A stretch of DNA of 5,247 nucleotides from Planctomycetales bacterium. Its GTDB lineage: Bacteria; Planctomycetota; SBBH01. Below are positions 1 through 5,247 of the stretch, piece after piece. The stretch is taken from assembly GCA_005239795.1 (NCBI GenBank), contig SBBH01000257.1, positions 1 through 5,247 on the forward strand. The letters run 5' to 3'. The notes under the pieces are model-generated. The model made no database searches and had not been told where the DNA came from. It saw nothing but the letters and a program-made list of their open reading frames with translations. Position 1 is the first letter of the stretch; every line of letters starts with the position of its first letter. The translations under genes were made by a program, and so were the position numbers.

Positions 1-1
1 C

Positions 2-1237
2 AAGCTCTCCCCCGCCCCTCCCCACACGGGGCTCGTTTTCGTCCGAATCGATCTGGCGGGGGCGCCGCGCGTTCCCGTCGCCGTTTCGTCGCTGGGAGAG
101 CGTCTGCGCCAGACCTGCCTCAAGGCGGGCGCCGCCGAGGTCCAGACGGTGGAGCATCTGCTGGCGGCGGTGCAGGGGGTCGGCATCGACAATCTTGTGA
201 TGGAGATCGACGGCCCCGAGGTCCCCGCTATGGACGGGAGCGCGCGGGATTTTTTGTCCGCCCTCGGGGCCGCTGGGAACGTTGAACAGGGGATCGAGCA
301 GAAGGCGTTTGCAATCCAGGAACCGGTCTCTATCTCGGACGGGGACGTCGCGCTCGTGGCCCTTCCTGCGAGCGGCGGCTCCCTGCGCGTGACCTATACG
401 CTCTCCTACAGCAACACCGGGACCTTTCTTGACTCCCAGCACCTGAGCTTGGAGTTGACCGAGGAGGCGTTCGCGAGCGACATCGCCGCGGCGCGGACCT
501 TTTGTCTGGAAAGCGAGGTCGAGTCCCTGCGCCGCCAAGGCCTCGGGAAAGGTGCTACCTACGAGAACACCCTGGTTGTGGGAAAGACGGGTGTTGTCAA
601 GAACACCCTCCGGTTCCCCAACGAGTTCGTCCGCCACAAGATCCTGGACCTCTATGGAGATCTCGCGGTGCTGGGCGTGACTCTCGCGGGGCACATCATC
701 GCGGTCAAGTCCGGCCACAAGACGAACATGCGCTTCGTGCGCAAGCTTCACGAGCAGATCCAGACCGCGCGCGGCGAGTTCTCGCAGGAGCGGGGCAACC
801 CCCAGGTGATCGACATCCAGAAGATTTTCAAGATGCTCCCGCACCGGTATCCCTTTCTCATGGTCGATCGGATCCTGGAATTCGTTCCCGGCAAGCGCGT
901 CGTTGGCGTCAAGAACGTCACGATCAACGAGCCTTTCTTCCAGGGGCACTATCCGGGGCGTCCCATCATGCCGGGGGTCCTCCAGATCGAGGCGATGGCG
1001 CAGGTGGCGGGATTCCTGATTGCCGATCCGGAAGCTGACTCCTCGTCGGTGCCGATCCTGATGACCACCGACAAGGTGAAGCTGCGCAAGACCGTGATCC
1101 CCGGCGACCGCCTCATGATCGAGGTCGAGGCGATCCGGATCCGCGACAAGCTGGCCCAGGTCCAAGCGATCGCCAAAGTCGAGGGGGTCGTCGTCGCCGA
1201 AGCGCAGATGAAATTCATGATCACTGAGCGCGCATGA
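2..1237 (+). CDS. lpxC/fabZ: Bifunctional LpxC-FabZ: UDP-3-O-acyl-GlcNAc deacetylase / 3-hydroxyacyl-ACP dehydratase (5'-partial)
   Basis: Cytoplasmic fusion enzyme. The LpxC part makes the first committed step of lipid A synthesis, zinc-dependent deacetylation of UDP-3-O-acyl-GlcNAc. The FabZ part dehydrates (3R)-hydroxyacyl-ACP in fatty acid synthesis. The reading frame is open from the left edge and 411 residues are visible. The first residues (KLSPAPPHTG) align with E. coli LpxC near residue 27, so only about 26 codons are missing. LpxC spans visible residues 1 to about 265: TVEHL (E51, H52), the zinc motif HKILD (H212, D216) and the catalytic histidine in KSGH (H239). FabZ starts near residue 270, with PHRYPF, the catalytic histidine in FFQGHYPG (H316) and the acidic residue in LQIEAMAQ (E330). 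All key residues of both domains are present, so both activities are probably intact. The linker is very short. The gene ends inside the ATG of the next gene (ATGA), implying coupled translation. Internal ATG/GTG codons are not the true start because homology continues to the window edge. Confidence 0.96.
   Translation, partial: KLSPAPPHTGLVFVRIDLAGAPRVPVAVSSLGERLRQTCLKAGAAEVQTVEHLLAAVQGVGIDNLVMEIDGPEVPAMDGSARDFLSALGAAGNVEQGIEQKAFAIQEPVSISDGDVALVALPASGGSLRVTYTLSYSNTGTFLDSQHLSLELTEEAFASDIAAARTFCLESEVESLRRQGLGKGATYENTLVVGKTGVVKNTLRFPNEFVRHKILDLYGDLAVLGVTLAGHIIAVKSGHKTNMRFVRKLHEQIQTARGEFSQERGNPQVIDIQKIFKMLPHRYPFLMVDRILEFVPGKRVVGVKNVTINEPFFQGHYPGRPIMPGVLQIEAMAQVAGFLIADPEADSSSVPILMTTDKVKLRKTVIPGDRLMIEVEAIRIRDKLAQVQAIAKVEGVVVAEAQMKFMITERA
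1234..1237 (+). other. ATGA start-stop overlap joining lpxC-fabZ and the oxidoreductase gene
   Basis: The ATG of the oxidoreductase gene shares bases with the TGA of lpxC-fabZ. Such overlaps usually mean that a terminating ribosome reinitiates on the next gene, keeping the two products in proportion. This supports a common operon and a shared lipid A role. The caveat is the GTG at 1258, which has a better-placed purine-rich stretch (1237-1247) and could be the real start. Confidence 0.75.
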
Positions 1238-2253
1238 AGGGGAGAGGGTCCCTGCGCGTGGCGGTCGTGGGGGTCGGGCACCATGGCCGCCACCACGCCC
1301 GGATCTACGGCGCTCTGCCGGGGGTATGTCTCGCGGCCGTCTGCGATACGAACGCCGGTCGCGCCCGCGACGTCGCGGAGGGCTTCGGCGCCCAAGCGGT
1401 CGGGCGATTGTCGGATCTTCCGGCGGATCTTGACGCGGTGAGCGTTGCGGTCCCCGCGGCCAGCCATGAGGAGACGGCGCAGTTTTTTCTCGCGCGCGGG
1501 GTGGCGGTTCTCCTCGAAAAGCCAGTCACGGGGAGCGCCGCGGCGGTGCGCCGGCTCGCGCGCGTGGCGGCCCGGAGCGGCGCGGTTCTTGTCCCGGGGT
1601 TCATCGAACGGTTCAACCCGGCCTTCCAGGCGATCCGGCCGCGTCGAGACCGCTCCCTGTACGTCGAAACCGTTCGGGCGAGTCCCTTCCCCTTCCGCTC
1701 GCTCGATCTGGGGGTCGTGATGGATGTCATGATCCACGATTTGGACTTGGTTCTTTCCCTCTGTCCGGCGGCGGTCCGCTCGGTGGACGCCGTCGGCGCG
1801 CGCGTCATCGCCGACCAGGAGGATGTCGCGAGCGTCCGGCTGCGCTTCGCCGACGGCGCCGTCGCCTCGCTTTCGGCCAGCCGCGCCGCCGCCGGAACGA
1901 CACGCCGGATCCGGATTTTTTCTCCCGGCGTCTACAGAGCCGCCGATCTCAAGGAACGTCGGGTCCGCTTCGCGCGACGCTTGAGAGCTCCCCGACCGGA
2001 AGAACTGGCCTCGCCCGGCGCCGCCAAGGAGGGAGTGGGGCGCTTTTTACGCTTCGAGGAGCGCGTCGCCCATGGCCCGGAGCCTCTGAAAGCGGAGCTG
2101 GCGGCGTTCCTGGCGCACGTGCGGGGCAAGACCGCGGGCCCGAGCCCCACCCTGGAGGACGCCGTCCGGGTCCTGTCCGTGGCCGAGCGGATTTGCCGCC
2201 AGATCCGGCGCGGGGCCCCTCGGTCGGCCTTTGCGACCTCGCGCGTCCTGTGA
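1234..2253 (+). CDS. Gfo/Idh/MocA-family NAD(P)-dependent oxidoreductase, possibly GnnA-like UDP-sugar 3-dehydrogenase
   Basis: A 339-residue protein of normal length for the Gfo/Idh/MocA family, which oxidises or reduces sugar hydroxyl/keto groups with NAD(P). The N-terminal Rossmann fold shows GVGHHG (residues 13-18), the acidic end of strand 2 in CDTN (D38), and EKP (residues 95-97) with the usual catalytic or cofactor-contacting lysine K96. Next come GFIERFNPAF (122-131) and the substrate-domain motif DVMIHDLD (164-171), with D164 and H168 in the D-x3-H arrangement. The C-terminal segment PLKAELAAF (284-292) is also typical of the family. From memory, the ERFNPA and MIHDLD motifs resemble UDP-GlcNAc 3-dehydrogenase-type members. 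In Acidithiobacillus, gnnA sits with gnnB between lpxA and lpxB, so the lipid A context here supports a GnnA-like role, but this is inference. The ATG overlaps the lpxC-fabZ stop by 4 nt. An alternative GTG start at 1258 has a purine-rich AAGGGGAGAGG about 10 nt upstream and would remove 8 residues. No gnnB-type aminotransferase is in view. Confidence 0.9.
   Translation: MKGRGSLRVAVVGVGHHGRHHARIYGALPGVCLAAVCDTNAGRARDVAEGFGAQAVGRLSDLPADLDAVSVAVPAASHEETAQFFLARGVAVLLEKPVTGSAAAVRRLARVAARSGAVLVPGFIERFNPAFQAIRPRRDRSLYVETVRASPFPFRSLDLGVVMDVMIHDLDLVLSLCPAAVRSVDAVGARVIADQEDVASVRLRFADGAVASLSASRAAAGTTRRIRIFSPGVYRAADLKERRVRFARRLRAPRPEELASPGAAKEGVGRFLRFEERVAHGPEPLKAELAAFLAHVRGKTAGPSPTLEDAVRVLSVAERICRQIRRGAPRSAFATSRVL
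2250..2253 (+). other. GTGA start-stop overlap joining the oxidoreductase and the Tmtc-like gene
   Basis: The GTG start of the membrane protein gene shares bases with the TGA of the oxidoreductase gene. The upstream bases (CGACCTCGCGCGTCCT) hold no recognisable Shine-Dalgarno, so initiation probably depends on ribosomes finishing the upstream gene. This ties the first membrane glycosyltransferase to the lipid A operon. Confidence 0.7.
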
Positions 2254-4514
2254 AGAGGTTCATACCGGTCCTCGCGATCGTCGTCGCCATCTCGGCCGTC
2301 TACGGCGGGATGCTCCAGACGGGCTGGCACTTCGACGACGACAAGGCGGTCCGCGAACATCTGGGGGTCATGAACGAGGATTGGGGGGGGGTGTCGGGCC
2401 TCTTCACCGGCCGGGGTCTGGTGATTTTTTTTTACGTCCTATGCAAGTGGATGGCCGTGGGGAGCAGTCCCTTGGCTTATCACGTCATGGACCTGGTTTT
2501 GCACGTGGGGGTCAGCCTGGTTCTCTACGCGCTTCTCGGGGCTTGGGGGGATCTGCGCGGCAAGCCCGTCAATCTCTTTTGGAGGATGGTGGCGGTCCTG
2601 GCCTGGGCGATCCATCCGGCCACGAGCCAAGGGGCCATCTATATCGCTCAGTGCTATGAGAGGTTGTGCGCGCTGTTTTATCTCCTTTCGCTTTTTTTCT
2701 TCTTGAAGGGTTTGGGGGGCGGCGCGTCCTTCAGCCCTTCCTGGGCGCGCTGGGCTTGGGGGGCAGGAGCGCTCCTTTTCTGGGCGCTCGCCCTGGGCGC
2801 CAAGGAAAACGCCGTGACGTTGCCTCTTGTCATGCTCGTTCTGGCGGCGGCACTCTGTCGGGGAGAGCACCCCCTGTGGGCGGGTGTGGGGACAGGTCTG
2901 GTTTGGAGGGGATTCTTCGCCCACGCAGGGGTCTGCCTCGCACTTTTCGCCTGGCCGCCGGGGATCGGCATGGCGCTCTTCCTGACGGCTGCCGCGATCG
3001 TGGCTCTTCTCTTGTGGGCGAGCGGCTGGGAGGAAGGCGAGGCGCTCGCCGCCGGCCGGCGGGCGTTCCTCACTCTGGCTGTGTTTCTATCGGTCCTCCA
3101 GCTTTGGACGCATTTGGGCGTCGCCAACCAGCTGTTGCACAACCAGGATGTCCTGGCGGCTTCCCCGGAGGCGCGCTCCTTCTATGGAGACCCCGTGCGG
3201 CGGCGCACACGCGGCCCGCTCGACGCGGTCGGCGACGTCATTTGGCGCAACGAATATTTTCTGACGCAGAGTCGCGTGATCCTGCGCTACGCCGGGCTCT
3301 GGGTCCTGCCGCAGGGGTTGAACATCGACCATGATTGGAATGTCGTTTATCTCCTGGCAGACGCTCCTGATGTGGCGCTCCTTTGGATGGTATGGATCGG
3401 CGCCGGATTCTGGGCCGTCGGGCGCGTCGCGGCTCGCGGCGACACGACCGCCTTCGGGATCTTCTGGGCCCTGGCGACGCTCGCGCCCACGTCGAGCTTG
3501 TTTCGCGTGGCCGATTTCATCTTTGAGCATCGGCTGTACCTTCCCGCATTGGGGTCGGCCTGGATTGTCGCTTTCCTCGGTCCCTGTCTTCCCTTCGGAA
3601 AATGTGCGCGCGCCTGCGCCGTTTCGGCTCTTGTTCTCCTGGGGTTTTTCGCGTCGCACCGGGTTCTCACCTGGAAAGATGACAGATCCTTGTATGCCGA
3701 TTCGGTTCGCAAGGCCCCGCGCGGCTTTCGCCCGCGGACGAACCTGGGCCTGGGTTTTCAGGATCAGCGGGATTTCAGGCGGGCCGAGCGGGAGCATCTC
3801 CTGTCGGCCTGGATGTTCCGGGATATCCTCTGGGTTGAGCCGTTCGGGAATCTCGGGAATATCTACCTTCAGACCGGCGAGTGGGAGAAGGCCCGGCGGT
3901 GCTACGAGACGGTTCTCAACATGAATGGGGACTACAAGGCGCGGATGATGCTTGCGAACCTCTACAGCCGGAGCGCCGAGGCCTCGGCTGCACGCGGCGA
4001 AAGCGACCGGGCCCGCGACGAGATCCAGACAGCCCTGGCCCATGTGATGCTCGCATTCCGGGCCAACCCCCGCGACATCAGGATCCATCCTGTGGTGGAG
4101 AATCTTCTCGCGCGCGCCGCCCCGCCGGGAGCGGATCTCAGAGAGGTTTTTCAACGGAGGATGGAAGCGTTGGAAGAGGCGTTCCGCCAGTATGACGAAG
4201 GAATGCGCTGGACCCGACAGGGGAATGCGCAGGAGGCGATCTCTTGCTTTAACCTGGCGATCGATCTCTTCCTGCCTTTGGGCCAGGCCCATGCCGCGCG
4301 CGGGGTGTTGAGGATGGACGCTTTCGCCGATCCCGAGGGAGCGATACAAGATTTCAAGATGGCGCTTTGTTTTCCTCCTTGTTTACAGGAGGTCTATATA
4401 CGCCTCGCGTTGCTCTACCGGAAAAAAGGGGAGTCAGAGGCCGCCGCCGCCATTGAGCGGCGTTTCCAGTATGATTGTCCGCACCTCGTTTATCCCCGCC
4501 TGTGGAAACCATAA
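2250..4514 (+). CDS. Polytopic Tmtc/PMT-like GT-C membrane protein with C-terminal TPR domain
   Basis: A 754-residue inner-membrane protein and probable GT-C glycosyltransferase using a polyprenyl-phosphate sugar donor; the acceptor is unknown. The GTG start at 2250 is chosen because it overlaps the previous stop (GTGA) and begins directly with a lysine/arginine plus a hydrophobic segment (MKRFIPVLAIVVAIS). The open frame extends 57 nt further up to a TTG, which would add a charged, non-membrane leader inside gene 2. About 12-13 hydrophobic segments fill residues 4-475. Family landmarks in order are WHFDDD (26-31, first-loop acidic pair), HVMDLVLHV (78-86), HPATSQGA (122-129), GAKENAVTLP (183-192), YFLTQSRVILRY (336-347) and EHRLYLPALG (426-435). 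This order matches Tmtc-type proteins. After the last membrane segment (to about 470), soluble helices carry TPR-like units around residues 529-571 (WVEPFGNLGNIYLQTGEWEKA) and 646-736. The HP motif has Q127 where many relatives have glutamate, and the usual following arginine region reads CYERL. No good Shine-Dalgarno precedes the start, consistent with coupling. Function is inferred from family resemblance only. Confidence 0.85.
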   Translation: MKRFIPVLAIVVAISAVYGGMLQTGWHFDDDKAVREHLGVMNEDWGGVSGLFTGRGLVIFFYVLCKWMAVGSSPLAYHVMDLVLHVGVSLVLYALLGAWGDLRGKPVNLFWRMVAVLAWAIHPATSQGAIYIAQCYERLCALFYLLSLFFFLKGLGGGASFSPSWARWAWGAGALLFWALALGAKENAVTLPLVMLVLAAALCRGEHPLWAGVGTGLVWRGFFAHAGVCLALFAWPPGIGMALFLTAAAIVALLLWASGWEEGEALAAGRRAFLTLAVFLSVLQLWTHLGVANQLLHNQDVLAASPEARSFYGDPVRRRTRGPLDAVGDVIWRNEYFLTQSRVILRYAGLWVLPQGLNIDHDWNVVYLLADAPDVALLWMVWIGAGFWAVGRVAARGDTTAFGIFWALATLAPTSSLFRVADFIFEHRLYLPALGSAWIVAFLGPCLPFGKCARACAVSALVLLGFFASHRVLTWKDDRSLYADSVRKAPRGFRPRTNLGLGFQDQRDFRRAEREHLLSAWMFRDILWVEPFGNLGNIYLQTGEWEKARRCYETVLNMNGDYKARMMLANLYSRSAEASAARGESDRARDEIQTALAHVMLAFRANPRDIRIHPVVENLLARAAPPGADLREVFQRRMEALEEAFRQYDEGMRWTRQGNAQEAISCFNLAIDLFLPLGQAHAARGVLRMDAFADPEGAIQDFKMALCFPPCLQEVYIRLALLYRKKGESEAAAAIERRFQYDCPHLVYPRLWKP
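2383..2391 (+). repeat. Homopolymer of nine G within the Tmtc-like gene
   Basis: Nine consecutive G encode part of DWGGVSG (residues 44-50 of the membrane protein) in the first periplasmic loop. The length is in the range where replication slippage or sequencing error may occur. The frame is intact as given. Confidence 0.8.
2425..2433 (+). repeat. Homopolymer of nine T within the Tmtc-like gene
   Basis: Nine consecutive T encode the IFF of LVIFFYVL (residues 57-64), in a hydrophobic segment, 33 nt after the G9 tract. Phenylalanine-rich membrane segments give T runs naturally, so the run need not have a function. Confidence 0.8.
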
Positions 4515-4524
4515 GGGGTCGTGC

Positions 4525-4528
4525 GGAG
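4525..4528 (+). promoter_or_regulatory. Ribosome binding site (GGAG) of the second Tmtc-like gene
   Basis: GGAG lies 9 nt before the GTG at 4538 inside the 23-nt gap between the two membrane protein genes. It decides the start, since the in-frame GTG at 4502 lies inside the preceding gene and would add a leader without family resemblance. This gene therefore appears able to initiate independently of coupling. I see no convincing promoter or terminator hairpin in the gap. Confidence 0.65.
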
Positions 4529-4537
4529 ATAACTTCT

Positions 4538-5247
4538 GTGTTTGCACGAATCCTAACCGCGCGCCCGGCCCGCCTGTGGACCCTGCTCTTTCTGGCGGCG
4601 GCGGGGCTTGTTTATGCCCATGTTTTCCGAGTCCCTTTCCAGTACGACGATCTCCACGTTGTGGTGGAGAATCGCCCCCTCCAGAACGGGAATCTGGGGG
4701 CTCTTCTGACTCAACTCCGTCCTCTCACAGGATTTTCGATCTGGTGTGAACATGCGCTCTGGGGAAACACCCCTGCAGGCTACCACGTCACGAATCTCTT
4801 GATGCACCTCGTGAACGGCTTCCTAGTGTTCGTCCTGGCGGGTCGTTTCACCTCGCCGGGCGCCGCCGCGTTCGCCACAGGGATGTTTCTCCTCCATCCC
4901 CTGCAGGGGGAAGCGGTCATCTACGTGTCAGGGCGCGCCGATCTCCTGTCGGCATTTTTCATGCTGATGGGCTTGGCTCTTTTCGCCCGCGTCCGGTCGA
5001 GGCTGTCGTCAGGACGTCTCGCGGCTGTCGCCGGATGCGGCCTGGGGGCACTTCTCGCCAAGGAGTCGGGCGCCGTCTTCCCCGCGCTCCTTCTTCTCTG
5101 GGATTGGGCCGTCGCAAGTGACAGAGATAAAGAAGGAAGACGCCGGCCCCTGGCCTGGCCGACGCATGCGGCGGCCTGGGGTGTTCTCGGGGCGGCGGCG
5201 CTCGCGCAGGCGCTCTGGGCAGGGGGGGAGTCACACTTGGCGCGGAC
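4538..5247 (+). CDS. Second Tmtc/PMT-like GT-C membrane protein (3'-partial)
   Basis: The frame is open from a GTG at 4538 to the right edge, giving 236 residues with no stop. The GTG is chosen because GGAG (4525-4528) lies 9 nt upstream and the product then begins with a basic stretch (FARILTARPARLW) followed by a membrane segment (residues 13-30). Landmarks parallel those of the preceding gene: FQYDDLHVVVEN (34-45, acidic pair D37/D38), YHVTNLLMHLVNG, LLHPLQGEAV (118-127) followed by SGRADLL, and AKESGAVFP (174-182). This places it in the Tmtc-like GT-C family. The missing part should contain the remaining membrane helices and possibly TPRs. It is clearly divergent from its neighbour: it keeps glutamate E125 after HP and has GRADL, whereas the upstream protein has Q and CYERL. 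It is probably a tandem paralogue of older divergence or a separately acquired family member. Substrate and donor cannot be read from the sequence. A 98-codon frame at 4453-4749 overlaps it but has no family motifs and is rejected. Confidence 0.82.
   Translation, partial: MFARILTARPARLWTLLFLAAAGLVYAHVFRVPFQYDDLHVVVENRPLQNGNLGALLTQLRPLTGFSIWCEHALWGNTPAGYHVTNLLMHLVNGFLVFVLAGRFTSPGAAAFATGMFLLHPLQGEAVIYVSGRADLLSAFFMLMGLALFARVRSRLSSGRLAAVAGCGLGALLAKESGAVFPALLLLWDWAVASDRDKEGRRRPLAWPTHAAAWGVLGAAALAQALWAGGESHLAR

Noticed and set aside
149..151. GTG as the start of lpxC-fabZ
   Set aside because: LpxC homology (PAPPHTG and onward) continues upstream in frame to the window edge, and starting here would place the start immediately before the zinc-ligand motif and remove needed N-terminal structure.
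949..1737. A 262-codon open frame on the - strand across the lpxC-fabZ/oxidoreductase junction
   Set aside because: It is antisense to two well-supported genes, crosses their junction, and has an Arg/Asp/His-rich composition without motifs.
2193..2249. Upstream extension of the first Tmtc-like gene to a TTG
   Set aside because: It would add 19 charged, non-hydrophobic residues inside gene 2. The GTG at 2250 gives a typical positive-then-hydrophobic N-terminus and a GTGA overlap.
3087..4349. A 420-codon open frame on the - strand across the Tmtc-like gene
   Set aside because: It lies wholly antisense to a gene with clear family motifs, is rich in Arg/Pro/Gly as expected for the complement of GC-rich coding DNA, and shows no recognisable domain.
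4387..4392. AGGAGG, a perfect Shine-Dalgarno sequence
   Set aside because: It is internal to gene 3 (codons for Gln-Glu-Val) and has no suitably spaced start codon leading to a supported frame.
4515..4537. Possible terminator or promoter between the two membrane protein genes
   Set aside because: The gap is only 23 nt, with no inverted repeat followed by a T run and no recognisable -35/-10 pair.
4453..4749. A 98-codon + strand frame beginning with ATG between the two membrane protein genes
   Set aside because: It overlaps the end of gene 3 and the start of gene 4 in a different frame, turns Pro/Gly/Ser-rich, and has no resemblance to a known family. The frame starting at 4538 carries the Tmtc motifs and a proper GGAG.

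Overview
The window is a GC-rich, fully coding bacterial segment with four tandem genes, all on the + strand and tightly packed. The first and last genes run off the window edges. A dedicated lipid A enzyme (LpxC) points to a Gram-negative (diderm) bacterium. The LpxC-FabZ fusion is known from Bacteroidetes, PVC-type phyla and several high-GC or candidate phyla. Together with Tmtc-like TPR membrane proteins, this suggests an FCB/PVC-type or related uncultivated lineage rather than a proteobacterium. The sequence alone does not fix the phylum.

Layout: (1) 2-1237, a fused lpxC-fabZ gene lacking only its first ~26 codons. (2) 1234-2253, a Gfo/Idh/MocA-family NAD(P)-dependent oxidoreductase that overlaps gene 1 by 4 nt (ATGA). 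(3) 2250-4514, a 754-residue polytopic membrane protein with a Tmtc/PMT-like GT-C glycosyltransferase core and C-terminal TPR-like helices; it overlaps gene 2 by 4 nt (GTGA). (4) 4538-end, a second, divergent Tmtc-like membrane protein, open at the right edge, preceded by a 23-bp gap and a clear GGAG ribosome binding site.

The overlaps indicate one transcript with translational coupling, at least across genes 1-3. Gene 1 removes the N-acetyl group from UDP-3-O-acyl-GlcNAc (first committed lipid A step) and dehydrates 3-hydroxyacyl-ACP (fatty acid elongation). Both activities draw on the same 3-hydroxyacyl-ACP pool. Gene 2 occupies the place where lpxA often follows lpxC-fabZ. By family and position it could be a GnnA-like UDP-GlcNAc 3-dehydrogenase that changes the sugar precursor of lipid A, but no partner aminotransferase is visible. 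Genes 3 and 4 look like membrane sugar transferases that use polyprenyl-linked donors. Their coupling to lipid A genes makes an envelope acceptor (lipid A, polysaccharide or protein) plausible but unproven.

The most unusual points are the missing lpxA with an oxidoreductase in its place, the run-on of two different Tmtc-type proteins from a lipid A operon, and two 9-base homopolymers close together near the start of gene 3. There is no non-coding stretch longer than about 25 bases, and I see no RNA gene, mobile element, CRISPR array or terminator.
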